This document shows, one piece after another, positions 17,348-25,954 of a stretch of DNA of 64,000 bases. The translations under genes and the position numbers were made by a program. The stretch's first letter is position 1; the number at the start of each line of letters is the position of its first letter. The stretch spans positions 186,001-250,000 of the forward strand of contig JASBVF010000001.1 of the NCBI GenBank assembly GCA_030147525.1, read 5' to 3'. The notes beneath the pieces are model-generated. The model was not told where the DNA came from. It saw nothing but the letters and a program-made list of their open reading frames with translations, and did not search any database. Origin of the DNA: Bacteroidota bacterium. GTDB taxonomy: Bacteria > Bacteroidota > Bacteroidia > Chitinophagales > Saprospiraceae.

Positions 17348-18376
17348 TCAAAAATCAAGCACGGCCGGTTCAAAACCATTTTTCGCACATTCCAGAAACT
17401 GGGTTCCCGTCTCACGGATGGTTTGTGAAATGGGCGTGTAGGAAAAGTCGAATACACCCAGCGACCTGGTGTTGTCGTATTGAAATGAGCGGGAGCTGCT
17501 GCGAGCGGTTTGTTTGGTGATGAAGGCTGGCTTTCCTGAAATTTTTGAAGCAAGCCATGCGACCCTCCACGCAGTTTCACGAATGAAGGGGGTCACTTTG
17601 ATGGCAGGTGGTTTTACTTCCAGGACATTGGCTATTTCAGTAAAAAGAGTTTGAAACGATAAATTTTCGCCATTCAGGATGTATCGCTGGCTGCTGATGT
17701 CGCTTTCCATCAGTTGAACGGTGAAGCGGACAACATCCCGCACGTCTACAAATCCAGTTGCACCGCGAGGATAAAATGGCAAACCTTTCCATATTTTATA
17801 AAATATATTGCCACTGCTCAGTTTCCCCTGCCAGAATCCGCTGCCAAGCACATTTGATGGGTTGACTATCGCTGCATTTAGTCCTTCAGCTATGCCCCGC
17901 CACACTTCCATTTCCGCAAGATGTTTGCTGATACCGTACGGGCTGTTCCAGTTGCCATCCTGCCACTTGGTTTGCTCGTCAATGACCGTGCTGTTGCGGG
18001 AGCGGCCCAAAGCGGCGATCGAGCTGACGTGTACCAGCTTCTCGACACCCTCATCCAGCGCAATATTGACGATGTTGGCTGTACCCTCCTGGTTGATTTT
18101 CCTCATCCGGAGCTTGTCTGATTCGATAAAAGAAACGATAGCTGCGCTATGATACACCTGATGCACACCGGCCATTGCTTCTCCTAAAGCGGGAAGGTCC
18201 AGCAGATCACCTTCGATCCACTCGACTTTATCAGCAATATCTGATACCAAAGCCATGGGACTGTTTTTCCGCTTCAGTGCACGGATATCAGTATAACCCC
18301 TGTTGACGAGATGCCGTATCAGGTATGAGCCGATGAAGCCTGTCCCGCCTGTAACAAATATTTTTTTTGTTGACAT
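17348..18376 (-). CDS. NAD-dependent epimerase/dehydratase family protein
   Basis: A 342-residue extended short-chain dehydrogenase. The Rossmann glycine motif is TGGTGFIGSYL (residues 9-19), the downstream Asp is in IEGDLLD, and the catalytic triad is Ser119 in HVSSI, Tyr147 and Lys151 in YGISK. Relatives act on nucleotide sugars or on small carbonyls such as dihydroflavonols; the sequence does not discriminate, and the C-terminal substrate half is of the dihydroflavonol-reductase type. No signal peptide. It stands alone, convergent with the T9SS cargo gene and separated from the next genes by 230 bases. Confidence 0.85.
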   Translation of the reverse strand: MSTKKIFVTGGTGFIGSYLIRHLVNRGYTDIRALKRKNSPMALVSDIADKVEWIEGDLLDLPALGEAMAGVHQVYHSAAIVSFIESDKLRMRKINQEGTANIVNIALDEGVEKLVHVSSIAALGRSRNSTVIDEQTKWQDGNWNSPYGISKHLAEMEVWRGIAEGLNAAIVNPSNVLGSGFWQGKLSSGNIFYKIWKGLPFYPRGATGFVDVRDVVRFTVQLMESDISSQRYILNGENLSFQTLFTEIANVLEVKPPAIKVTPFIRETAWRVAWLASKISGKPAFITKQTARSSSRSFQYDNTRSLGVFDFSYTPISQTIRETGTQFLECAKNGFEPAVLDF

Positions 18377-18605
18377 TATTGAAATGACTTTTCAAGCGGG
18401 AAAAGGTATGGAGAAAATTTGAAACAGCTGAGGGCAGGCTGAAAAGATACAGTCTCTGCTAGTTGAGCAGAGAGGCTTACCCGAAAAAGCCGGTATCATT
18501 TGGCATGGCAAGAGGGAAATTTCAAAGAGGTTTTACGGCAAAATATCAGGTAAGTGTAGTTTTCACCTGTGTTGAAACAGCTGACAGTGTTTGAAATTGG
18601 AAACA
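18377..18605. other. Intergenic region without an evident gene
   Basis: The stretch holds only an 8-bp palindrome, TCTCTGCT/AGCAGAGA about 18452-18473, without a following T-run. No open frame with a plausible start was found. Confidence 0.4.
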
Positions 18606-18707
18606 TTAATACCATTTACGGCTGCCTCGTTCAGGGGTGTATTCAGCAACGATAAAAATACCTCCTCCAAGGATAAATGCTCCAACTGCGATGTAAAGAA
18701 TTAACAT
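18606..18707 (-). CDS. Putative 33-residue membrane protein
   Basis: A short open frame on the minus strand begins MLILYIAVGAFILGGGIFIV and ends with a polar, basic tail, EYTPERGSRKWY. It is one hydrophobic segment with a glycine cluster, followed by a charged end, the layout of many bacterial small membrane proteins. It lies alone in a 557-base region between the epimerase-like gene and the DAHP synthase gene. There is no strong ribosome binding site, which is not informative in this phylum. I do not recognise a family. Confidence 0.45.
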   Translation of the reverse strand: MLILYIAVGAFILGGGIFIVAEYTPERGSRKWY

Positions 18708-18933
18708 AGTTTTCAGTTTGTTGTGTTTGTTACAAATTAAGTGTTTACAGTCAAAGATTACCTACAAATGGTCATTCAAACGCAAGTGTTTGTTCTGGAT
18801 ACCGCTAAATAAGTTGAAGAAAATATTGGATATGTGGGATGGAATAATGCTCTCTTTCTCTCTAAGGCTGCTAAGTTGGGGAAAAATGTTTTTATCCCAA
18901 AATAAATTTGGCAAAAACTTAAAAAATATGTCT
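18708..18933. other. Intergenic region without an evident gene
   Basis: AT-rich sequence upstream of the small membrane protein and downstream of the DAHP synthase fusion. A plus-strand open frame here has biased, improbable composition and runs into the coding region of the neighbour, so I do not count it. Confidence 0.4.
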
Positions 18934-20022
18934 TCAAATGCTTCTCTCCATTATTTCAAGATCATTCATCACTGTAGCCTGGTGATTGATGGACTCCTGG
19001 TGAATGGCTTTCATCATCAGTGAAATAAACTCTTCGCTCAGGCCGAGAGAGCTTCCCTTTGCCAGCCCATTTTCAAGGATTTCCCGCCAGCGCTCGGGTT
19101 GATAAATGGCGATGTTATTTTCTCTTTTGTACCCTGCAATTTGCTCCGCAACATCCATCCGGGCGCTGAGCAGCTCAATTATCTTTTCATCCAGCGAGTC
19201 AATTTGCCTGCGCAAATCGCCAAGTTGGTGAAGCAACACCTTATCTGTGGCATTAGGGCGGCGCACGATCAGGTCTTCCATAAGTGCCTGGTATTGTTCC
19301 GGCGTTACCTGCTGTTCGGCGTCGCTCCAGGCCTCGTCAGGTGAAGGATGCACCTCGGTCATTAGCCCGTCGAAATTGAGGTCGAGCGCACGTTGGGCTA
19401 CTTCATGGAGGAGTTCCCTGTTTCCGCAGATGTGGCTGTGGTCGCAGATGATTTGCAACTCAGGAAAAATGATTTTCAGCTCGATAGGCAGCTGCCACAG
19501 CGGTACATTGCGGTATTTTACCTCACCATATTTTGAAAAACCCCGGTGTACGACAGCAATGCGCCGGATGCCTGCCTGGTAAATCCGTTCAATAGCGCCG
19601 ATCCAGAGTTTCAGGTCGGCATTGATGGGGTTTTTAATTAAAACCGGAATGTCGAGTCCCTGCAGCGCATCTGCTAACTCCTGAACGGAAAACGGGTTGA
19701 CCGTGGTGCGGGCGCCAATCCACAACACGTCGATACCGTGCTTCAGCGCTTCGGCCACATGCTGGCCGTTGGCAACCTCGGTCGTCACCCTCAGGCCGGT
19801 TTCCGCTTTTACCCGCTTCAGCCAGGCAAGGCCGGGCTTCCCGACGCCTTCGAATGCTCCCGGCCGTGTGCGGGGCTTCCAGATGCCGGCCCTGAACAGG
19901 TCGACCTGCTGGGCGGCAAGAGCATGGGCAGTGGCGAGTACTTGCGCTTCTGTTTCGGCGCTGCATGGGCCGGCGATGAAAATCGGACGTTTTTTAGTCT
20001 CAAAAACAGGTTGAAAATGCAT
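18934..20022 (-). CDS. Bifunctional DAHP synthase / chorismate mutase (type II)
   Basis: A 362-residue fusion. Residues 1-255 are a DAHP synthase of the AroF/KdsA-like barrel family, with FIAGPCSAET, FRAGIWKPRTRPGAFEG, VLWIGARTTVNPF, and CDHSHICGNRE. Residues about 268-345 are an AroQ-type chorismate mutase helix bundle: LRRQIDSLDEKIIELLSARM and EQIAGYKREN. The enzyme condenses phosphoenolpyruvate with erythrose 4-phosphate and converts chorismate to prephenate. The fused mutase domain is known in relatives to allow feedback control of the synthase by prephenate. The order, synthase first and mutase last, is common in Bacteroidota. No neighbouring aromatic genes are present. Confidence 0.94.
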   Translation of the reverse strand: MHFQPVFETKKRPIFIAGPCSAETEAQVLATAHALAAQQVDLFRAGIWKPRTRPGAFEGVGKPGLAWLKRVKAETGLRVTTEVANGQHVAEALKHGIDVLWIGARTTVNPFSVQELADALQGLDIPVLIKNPINADLKLWIGAIERIYQAGIRRIAVVHRGFSKYGEVKYRNVPLWQLPIELKIIFPELQIICDHSHICGNRELLHEVAQRALDLNFDGLMTEVHPSPDEAWSDAEQQVTPEQYQALMEDLIVRRPNATDKVLLHQLGDLRRQIDSLDEKIIELLSARMDVAEQIAGYKRENNIAIYQPERWREILENGLAKGSSLGLSEEFISLMMKAIHQESINHQATVMNDLEIMERSI

Positions 20023-20085
20023 GTCGGGTATTGATTTCCAGTGGAAACACCGGCTCGTTGAATCTGTTCAATGCGCTATGCGTCA

Positions 20086-20126
20086 GGGTACTTGGCTCCG
20101 GCTTAGGCTCAGGTGTGCAAGTACCC
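20086..20126. repeat. 9-bp inverted repeat between convergent-spaced genes
   Basis: GGGTACTTG (20086-20094) and CAAGTACCC (20118-20126) are perfect arms around a 23-base loop. It lies in the 114-base gap between the sugar isomerase-like gene and the DAHP synthase gene, ending 11 bases from the isomerase stop. There is no T-run, so it is not a classic terminator. Confidence 0.5.
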
Positions 20127-20136
20127 CGGCGCAGCA

Positions 20137-21048
20137 TCAAAAATCGTCCACGGTTTCGTAAGCCTTGATCACGGCCATTTCACCATCTTTTCCTTCGCTG
20201 AAATTTCCGTGCTCCATGCCCAGAATACCGTCGAAACCCCGACTATGAATGTATTTGAAAATATTTTTGTAGTTGATTTCGCCCGTAGTTGGCTCTTTGC
20301 GGCCCGGTTCGTCTCCGATCTGGAAGTAGGCGATTTCATCCCAACACAGCTCCATGTTTTTAATCAACCGTCCTTCGTTGCGCTGCATGTGCCACATGTC
20401 GAACAGGATTTTGCACGATGGACTGTTCACCGCCTTGCAGAGCAGGTACGTCTGGTCGGAGTAGCGCATGAAAAGGTCGGGTGTGTCACTTAGCGGCTCG
20501 AGTACCATGACGAGACCATGCGGTTCGAAAATTTCGGCAGCCCGGCGCAGCGACTCGACAACGTTGGCGGTTTGGATACCAATCGGCAGGCGTCGGTCGT
20601 AGTTGCCGGGTACGACGGTCATCCATTTTGCATTCACCCGCTTGGCCACGTCGACGGCTTCATGGCAGGTTTTTAAGAACTTATCCCGCCAGCCTTGGTC
20701 GCCTGAAGTGAGTGAAGTCGAAAGCGGCCAATTGTCAAACGCCACGACGAACACACCCATCTGGATGCCAAACGTGGCCATCGTATTGGCCATTTTTTCC
20801 TGCAAGGCTACATCACGGCCCATCATTCCATTGTCTTCGAAGGCGGTAAAGCCCATTTCAGCCATGAACTTTAACTGGGCCAGCGGGTCGCTGCCTGCGA
20901 TCTGTTCGAACATGCCGAGGTGAGGCGCATACTTGAGTTTGAAATGTCGTCTGCCAGTCGAAGGGTTGGCGGCGATTGAAGTTGCACCGCCAGCAGCAAC
21001 GGCTGCGGTTGAGAGCAGACTGTTTTTCATAAAATTTCTCCTTTTCAT
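20137..21048 (-). CDS. Tat-exported sugar phosphate isomerase/epimerase-like protein
   Basis: A 303-residue TIM-barrel protein of the xylose-isomerase-like (AP endonuclease 2) group, close to hydroxypyruvate isomerase. The N-terminus has a twin-arginine signal, MKRRNFMKNSLLS, with an alanine-rich hydrophobic region, so it is exported folded. Barrel features include TAFEDNGMMG, WMTVVPGNYDRRLP, LVMVLEPLSD, ILFDMWHMQRNEG, and IGDEPGRKEP, with the Glu and Asp/His metal ligands expected in the family. The substrate is unknown; a keto-acid or sugar is likely. It is followed by an inverted repeat and lies upstream of the DAHP synthase fusion by 114 bases. Confidence 0.85.
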   Translation of the reverse strand: MKRRNFMKNSLLSTAAVAAGGATSIAANPSTGRRHFKLKYAPHLGMFEQIAGSDPLAQLKFMAEMGFTAFEDNGMMGRDVALQEKMANTMATFGIQMGVFVVAFDNWPLSTSLTSGDQGWRDKFLKTCHEAVDVAKRVNAKWMTVVPGNYDRRLPIGIQTANVVESLRRAAEIFEPHGLVMVLEPLSDTPDLFMRYSDQTYLLCKAVNSPSCKILFDMWHMQRNEGRLIKNMELCWDEIAYFQIGDEPGRKEPTTGEINYKNIFKYIHSRGFDGILGMEHGNFSEGKDGEMAVIKAYETVDDF

Positions 21049-21275
21049 GTGTCAGTTTTGTTTTGTTTAAAGTTGGGAAGTGTGTCTGCGAAAGGTAGGA
21101 AAAGTTTGGAAAACAGTCAGGCAGTAGCGATGAGTTTAAGGTTTAAACTTTTTGCTACTGCCGATCTGAAATAACCAACAAAAAATTATCAGGGCGAACA
21201 GCCAGGGGAACCTTTTTCTCTCATTTCCGGCTTATATTTGCCATGCATCGCAGCTCAGTAGCTTCACTGCAACCC

Positions 21276-21362
21276 GGAGAGGTGCCGGAGTGGTCGAACG
21301 GGACGGTCTCGAAAACCGTTGTACGGGCAACTGTACCGAGGGTTCGAATCCCTCTCTCTCCG
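21276..21362 (+). tRNA. tRNA-Ser (anticodon CGA)
   Basis: Eighty-seven bases fold as a serine tRNA with a long variable arm: acceptor GGAGAGG pairs with TCTCTCC (one G-U), the T-arm is GAGGG-TTCGAAT-CCCTC, and the anticodon loop CTCGAAA gives CGA, reading UCG. Discriminator G. CCA is not encoded. It lies 17 bases from the stop of the convergent fucosidase gene. Confidence 0.94.
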
Positions 21363-21379
21363 CCTGTTTTTCCAATTTC

Positions 21380-22825
21380 TCAGTTTCCGTGCTCTGCCGC
21401 TTCGAACAGGCCGATCTTCGAAATGCACAGCGGCGCCTTCGCTTCGAACTCAATCTTCACTTTTTCCGCTGTCTGGTTTTCAAGACGCAAAATCCGTTTG
21501 TAGCCCACCGTCGTGCCGCTGGCCAGCGGTTCCCATTTTTCATTTTTAAAAATAAAAACCCGGAACGAGTCCACTCGTTGCCCCAGCCGGATGTATTCCT
21601 GCAGCATCAGCCGGTTGAAGGTGGTCGTTTCACCAAAATCAACCTCCACGCTGGCCGAGAGGACGCTGTCGCCGGTAGCCCAGTAGGTTTCGGGATTGCC
21701 GTCGAGCGCATTTTTTGCGGTGAAATTTTTACCCCGCTCGTCGCTGGCCGTGATTTTTTTACCGGCAGTCAAATCCTTTGAAAAGTCCGCCCGGATGACC
21801 TCGCCCAGCCGCTGCAACTGCCGTGCATCCGCTTCGTGTACCAGCCCCCGTGTGTCCACGGGCAGGTTGAGCAGCAGCAGGCCGTTGCGGCCGACGGAGT
21901 GGTAGTAGATGTCCACGAGTTGGGCGAGTGATTTTACGGCTGTGTCCTGCTCGGGGTGGTAGTACCAGCCCGGCCGGATGCTCACGTCGCACTCGGCGGG
22001 TATCCAATGCGTGCCGTCGGCGTGGCCTTCGGTCAATTCTTTGTAGTTGGGCGATCCGGGGTAAAATTCGTCCCGGCGCAGCGGGCTCCAGTTCGTTTCA
22101 CCGGCAAATCCGTTTTCGTTGCCTACCCACCGCACACCGGGGCCGGCATCGCTGAAGATTACGGCGTTGGGTTGGAGTTCAGCAACAAGGGCGTTGGTCG
22201 TGGGCCAGTCGTAGTAGTTTTGGCGATCCACGGTGCGCTCTTCGTCGGCGCCGCCGTACCAGCCCGTACCGCCGTTGGCGCCGTCGAACCAGACTTCGAA
22301 GAGGTCGCCGTAGTTGGTCAGCAGTTCCCGAAGCTGGCCCCGGAAATAGTCAAGATACTCCGGTTTGCCATAGTCAGCATGGTTGCGGTCCCAGGGGGAT
22401 AGGTACAGGCCCATTTTCAGGCCGTACTCCTTGCAGGCGTCGGCGAGCTCCCGCACCACGTCGCCCTGGCCGTTTTTCCAGGGGGAGTTTTTCACCGAAT
22501 GCTCCGTGAGAGCGCTGGGCCAGAGGCAAAAACCGTCGTGGTGTTTGGCGGTAAGGATGATTCCCTGCATGCCTGCGTCCTTGCACACTTTTGCCCACTG
22601 GCGGCAGTCGAGCGCCGAGGGGTTGAACTGTTCGGGCGATTCGCCGCCGGTACCCCACTCCATGTTGGTGAAAGTGTTCATGTTAAAATGGACGAAAGCG
22701 TTGAACTCCATTTGCTGCCAAGCGAGTTGGGCCTCAGAGGGTAGCGGGCCAAAGGTTGCGGGCGGTGGCGTGTTTTCACTACAACCAAAAAGGAAAAGCA
22801 GTAGGAGAAAGTACAGGTTTTTCAT
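21380..22825 (-). CDS. Alpha-L-fucosidase, GH29, lipoprotein with C-terminal F5/8-type domain
   Basis: A 481-residue retaining fucosidase that removes terminal L-fucose from glycans. The N-terminus LLLFLFGC is a lipobox (Cys15), so it is anchored to the outer or inner membrane. GH29 features are strong: WQQMEFNAFVHFNMNTFT, TAKHHDGFCLWPS (His95, His96), and LFEVWFDGANGG, whose Asp181 is the probable nucleophile. From about residue 345 a discoidin/CBM32-like domain follows (ASDERGKNFTAKNALDGN, AEKVKIEFEA). The gene is followed by tRNA-Ser and preceded after 17 bases by a sialidase-like T9SS gene, so both may strip host or algal glycans. Confidence 0.93.
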   Translation of the reverse strand: MKNLYFLLLLFLFGCSENTPPPATFGPLPSEAQLAWQQMEFNAFVHFNMNTFTNMEWGTGGESPEQFNPSALDCRQWAKVCKDAGMQGIILTAKHHDGFCLWPSALTEHSVKNSPWKNGQGDVVRELADACKEYGLKMGLYLSPWDRNHADYGKPEYLDYFRGQLRELLTNYGDLFEVWFDGANGGTGWYGGADEERTVDRQNYYDWPTTNALVAELQPNAVIFSDAGPGVRWVGNENGFAGETNWSPLRRDEFYPGSPNYKELTEGHADGTHWIPAECDVSIRPGWYYHPEQDTAVKSLAQLVDIYYHSVGRNGLLLLNLPVDTRGLVHEADARQLQRLGEVIRADFSKDLTAGKKITASDERGKNFTAKNALDGNPETYWATGDSVLSASVEVDFGETTTFNRLMLQEYIRLGQRVDSFRVFIFKNEKWEPLASGTTVGYKRILRLENQTAEKVKIEFEAKAPLCISKIGLFEAAEHGN

Positions 22826-22842
22826 TTTGAAACAAGAAAATT

Positions 22843-24339
22843 TTATGGGTGGAAAATGACTTTTTTGACCAAAACTGCACCGTCCGTTTTTATTTGTAAA
22901 AAATGCAGACCTGCTGCTACCGGCCCGGTTTCCAGTTTTACCAAATCCGCCGCCGGAGCTACGGTAACTTCCGGCCAGCTTTTCAAACGACGGCCACCGG
23001 CATCCAGCAACACAACTTCCAGCTGACGGCTGACCGGGGACTCTACCCGAAGCTGTAAACTTCCCCTGACGGGTTGGGAAACCAGTTCGACGGACAGCTC
23101 ATTTTTTTCAAAATCACCGGCTGCGCTCACCTCCGAAACGGTGCCCTTGCGATATTTCAATTCCCCGTTGGAGTCTGTGTAAATAAGATGAAAAAATCCA
23201 TTGGCGAAAGCCAGCGAGGGGTACCGCTGGTTGCCTGTTGCTTCTGTCAGGTTGATGAAATTCTGGGTCAAACCGGCAGCCCCGTTTTTCGAAAAAGCGA
23301 ACATCAGGTCGGTTGAGTTGACGCCGAAGCCACTCTCCTCCCACACCACGCCGATGGTATCATTGGCCCCGGCGATGTTGGGTCGCACCTGCTGCGAGTT
23401 GGTGTTGGTCTGCGGAAATTCAAACTCCCAACCCTTCTCCATCGTACCACCGTGCAGGGTGCTGAACGATACCCGGCCGAGACCGGAGGCGCCGCTCATC
23501 CAGGCCGTGATGAGGCTGTCGCCGCCGAGCGGTGCGATTTTGATGCCGCTAATCGGGCAGGCGTTGATGTTCCAGTCGGTGGCGTCCACATCGGTGGCAG
23601 CTTCGAAGGTGGCGCCGCCATCGCTGCTGCGACTTACCCAGGCGTCCCGAAGGTTGTTGTCGTTGTTGCGGAAGGCCAGCCAGACGTTGTCGTTTTTTGA
23701 AAAAATATCGGAGGGACAGCACTCGCAGACGTACTCGCCGTTGGCCGGTTCGCTGGCCACGACGGGTGGGCTGAAGGTAAGGCCGCCGTCCATGGAGCGC
23801 ATCATCACGTAGCGGGCCTGGGTCTCGTTGGTCAATTCCCGGATGACGCTGACGAGCGGGTTGCCGTTGTCATCGGTAGCGACGGAAGCCAGCGTAGCCC
23901 AGTCGCCGGGCGGCGGGTCGAAGACGCTGACGGGCAGTTCGAAGGATTGCCCGCCGTCGGTGGAGCGGACGAGGAAAATGCCGTTGTTGAAATTTTCAAA
24001 CACTAAAAAAATTGCATCGCCGTGGGTGGCCAAATCCAACCCGCCGAAGCTGTACACCTCGGGGCCAATGCCGTTGGTGTTAATTTGCAGGGGATCGGTG
24101 AAGGCGCCGTCGTCCCAGCGGCTGAAATAAATTTTGGCGCCAAGCCCCGATTTGCCCCAGAGTACGGCGGGCGATCCGTCGGAGAGCAGGGCAATGCGGG
24201 GGCTATCGTCGCCAAAACTGGCGGTAGCCACGGTGACGGGGCCGGACCAGTGAATGCCATTTTGGGCGTAGGTTGTAAGTGTGAAAAAGGCAAGAATTCC
24301 CGGCAGGAGGACTCTTTTAAAAAAAACAATCCTGAACAT
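22843..24339 (-). CDS. Sialidase-like beta-propeller protein with T9SS type A sorting domain
   Basis: A protein of about 498 residues with a signal peptide (start taken at 24339, MFRIVFFKRVLLPGIL; an ATG at 24360 is also possible and a longer frame reaches 24432 but overlaps the sigma factor gene). It contains several Asp-box repeats of bacterial sialidases: STDGGQSF, SMDGGLTF, SSDGGATF, each in the fourth strand of a propeller blade. The C-terminal 75 residues have the type A sorting layout (a beta sandwich ending LHFLQIKTDG and a basic last strand), so it is secreted by T9SS. Catalytic residues of true sialidases (Arg triad, Tyr/Glu) are not clearly identifiable, so the substrate is left open. 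It lies upstream of the fucosidase. Confidence 0.85.
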   Translation of the reverse strand: MFRIVFFKRVLLPGILAFFTLTTYAQNGIHWSGPVTVATASFGDDSPRIALLSDGSPAVLWGKSGLGAKIYFSRWDDGAFTDPLQINTNGIGPEVYSFGGLDLATHGDAIFLVFENFNNGIFLVRSTDGGQSFELPVSVFDPPPGDWATLASVATDDNGNPLVSVIRELTNETQARYVMMRSMDGGLTFSPPVVASEPANGEYVCECCPSDIFSKNDNVWLAFRNNDNNLRDAWVSRSSDGGATFEAATDVDATDWNINACPISGIKIAPLGGDSLITAWMSGASGLGRVSFSTLHGGTMEKGWEFEFPQTNTNSQQVRPNIAGANDTIGVVWEESGFGVNSTDLMFAFSKNGAAGLTQNFINLTEATGNQRYPSLAFANGFFHLIYTDSNGELKYRKGTVSEVSAAGDFEKNELSVELVSQPVRGSLQLRVESPVSRQLEVVLLDAGGRRLKSWPEVTVAPAADLVKLETGPVAAGLHFLQIKTDGAVLVKKVIFHP

Positions 24340-24425
24340 ATTGAGACTGAGCAATGGCATTTGAAAAAAGTTTGAAAATGATCGATGGGTAAAACTACGG
24401 AAAGCAACGCAGACTACCCTAAAGC

Positions 24426-25730
24426 TCACCACTTCACCTTTTTCTTCCGCATGCTGCCTTTCTCCAGGTTTAGAATTTTGCGAAAAAACAATCGCTTCAA
24501 GCCATGTGAAGGTGCTTTTTGCTGGGCGACCCGGTAGTGGCGGATGGCTTCTCTCGGGTTTTTTCCTAATCGATAAAATTCGCCGAGTAGTGCGTTGGTC
24601 AACCAGTCTTCCAGCAAATGTTCCGAAAACCGGGGTACGCCGTAGAGGTGTTGAATGGCCGCCTGAGGCTGTAAATTCCTTGCCAGTAGCCAGGCAAAGT
24701 AAAGATGGTGCTGATAAGCCGGGCGAACTTTCAGCAGGTGGTCGTACAGGTCAAGGATGCTTTCCCAATTGGTAAAACGGGGATGCGGGGCCAGTGTGTG
24801 CTCCATAAGTGCCTGCGCCATCAGGTGGTACTCGCTGGTTCTGTCCAACTCGCCGGCTTGTTCAAAAAAATTGACTCCCTTGTCGATCAGGTCAGGATTC
24901 CATTTCGAGCGGTTCTTTTCATCAAGGAAAAGAATGGATGGCGAACGGCCCCGGCGTGTATCAAAGCGGGCAGCAAGCATGCAGAGTGCGGACATCAGTG
25001 CGGTGGCGGCTGGCGTAGCTGTTTTCGGAAAGGTCAGCAATTGGTAGCCGGTTTGAAAAGCCTGATCGCACATGGCACGCCGGGTAAAAATTGTTTTGCC
25101 GCTGTGCTCAAAACCTTCGAGAAAAAGCTGCAGGATGGTTTCAAGTACCGCTGCGAGTCTGTCATTGAAAGTGCGCTCTGAAGGAACAGCCACCTGCACG
25201 GCATTTTGTAGCAGTATTTCCGGCGCATTCTCCAGTTCTGAAAGTAGTTCCAGGTCGTCGGAATGCCGGAAGTGCTGAATGTCTTTGGCGGTAAATGTAA
25301 AATGAGTTTTAAGCAAAAGCGCCATGCGCAGCCGCAGCGGCAATGCCGGATGGCAGCAGGCAAAAATGACCGCCATGCGGTTTTCGACCACGCTTTCTTC
25401 CGAAAATATTTTCTGGATAATGCTTTCCAGACTTTGGCCCATTTCCATGTCGAGTGCTATCGTTCGGGCAAGCCGTTCGGACAGGTTTTGCTGACGAATG
25501 GTTTCAAGTACTTTTTCCCGGGCTACCGATAGCAGGAAGTCGGGAATGTCAGGTGGAGTCCGGAAGTAAAACTTAGAGGCGGCTTCGTCGAAAGTGCTAT
25601 CCACAATTTCGAGAGCCAGGGGCAGGCGGTGCAGTCCTAAAATCCGGACAATTACGGCCAACAGGCGCCGGGATTCGTGCTGTTGAGAGAGGCCTGCGAG
25701 GGCTACGGCAGACAGGTGTCGCTTTTTCAC
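24426..25730 (-). CDS. Divergent ECF-type RNA polymerase sigma factor with DUF6596-like extension
   Basis: A 434-residue protein related to the long ECF sigma factors that carry a C-terminal tetratricopeptide-like domain (DUF6596). Residues about 20-100 fit sigma region 2 (SRRLLAVIVRILG, FLLSVAREKVLETIRQQ), and 135-155 the linker (AVIFACCHPALPLRLRMALLL). The usual helix-turn-helix of region 4 that recognises -35 sequences is not recognisable: after TFTAKDIQHF the text is acidic and leucine-rich, then resumes with VAVPSERTFNDRLAAVLETI. The C-terminal half matches the family (LFLEGFEHSG, LDEKNRSKWNPDLIDKG, YHLMAQALMEH). It could be a non-DNA-binding derivative. Its stop overlaps the longest possible sialidase frame. 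Confidence 0.75.
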   Translation of the reverse strand: MKKRHLSAVALAGLSQQHESRRLLAVIVRILGLHRLPLALEIVDSTFDEAASKFYFRTPPDIPDFLLSVAREKVLETIRQQNLSERLARTIALDMEMGQSLESIIQKIFSEESVVENRMAVIFACCHPALPLRLRMALLLKTHFTFTAKDIQHFRHSDDLELLSELENAPEILLQNAVQVAVPSERTFNDRLAAVLETILQLFLEGFEHSGKTIFTRRAMCDQAFQTGYQLLTFPKTATPAATALMSALCMLAARFDTRRGRSPSILFLDEKNRSKWNPDLIDKGVNFFEQAGELDRTSEYHLMAQALMEHTLAPHPRFTNWESILDLYDHLLKVRPAYQHHLYFAWLLARNLQPQAAIQHLYGVPRFSEHLLEDWLTNALLGEFYRLGKNPREAIRHYRVAQQKAPSHGLKRLFFRKILNLEKGSMRKKKVKW

Positions 25731-25954
25731 AAGGTAGAATGAAGTTGGGGATGAATGCCTCTGCCTTCCGGTGTTTGAATAACCAGAATTTTTTGGCTCA
25801 ATTGTATGGGAAAATATTGGACCAAATTAAGTCAGCGGCGGAATGTTTTTTATAGTAAAAGAAATTTTTTTCAAAACAGCATTCGACATGCACTGATCAG
25901 CAGTGACAGTATATTTCTTCTTACCTGTTATCTTCGCCCAAAAAATCTATCAAA

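Noticed and set aside
18718-19023. Plus-strand frame of 101 residues
   Set aside because: It overlaps the end of the chorismate mutase domain and has no signature.
21276-25730. Integrative element at tRNA-Ser
   Set aside because: No integrase, direct repeat of the tRNA end or composition change was seen.
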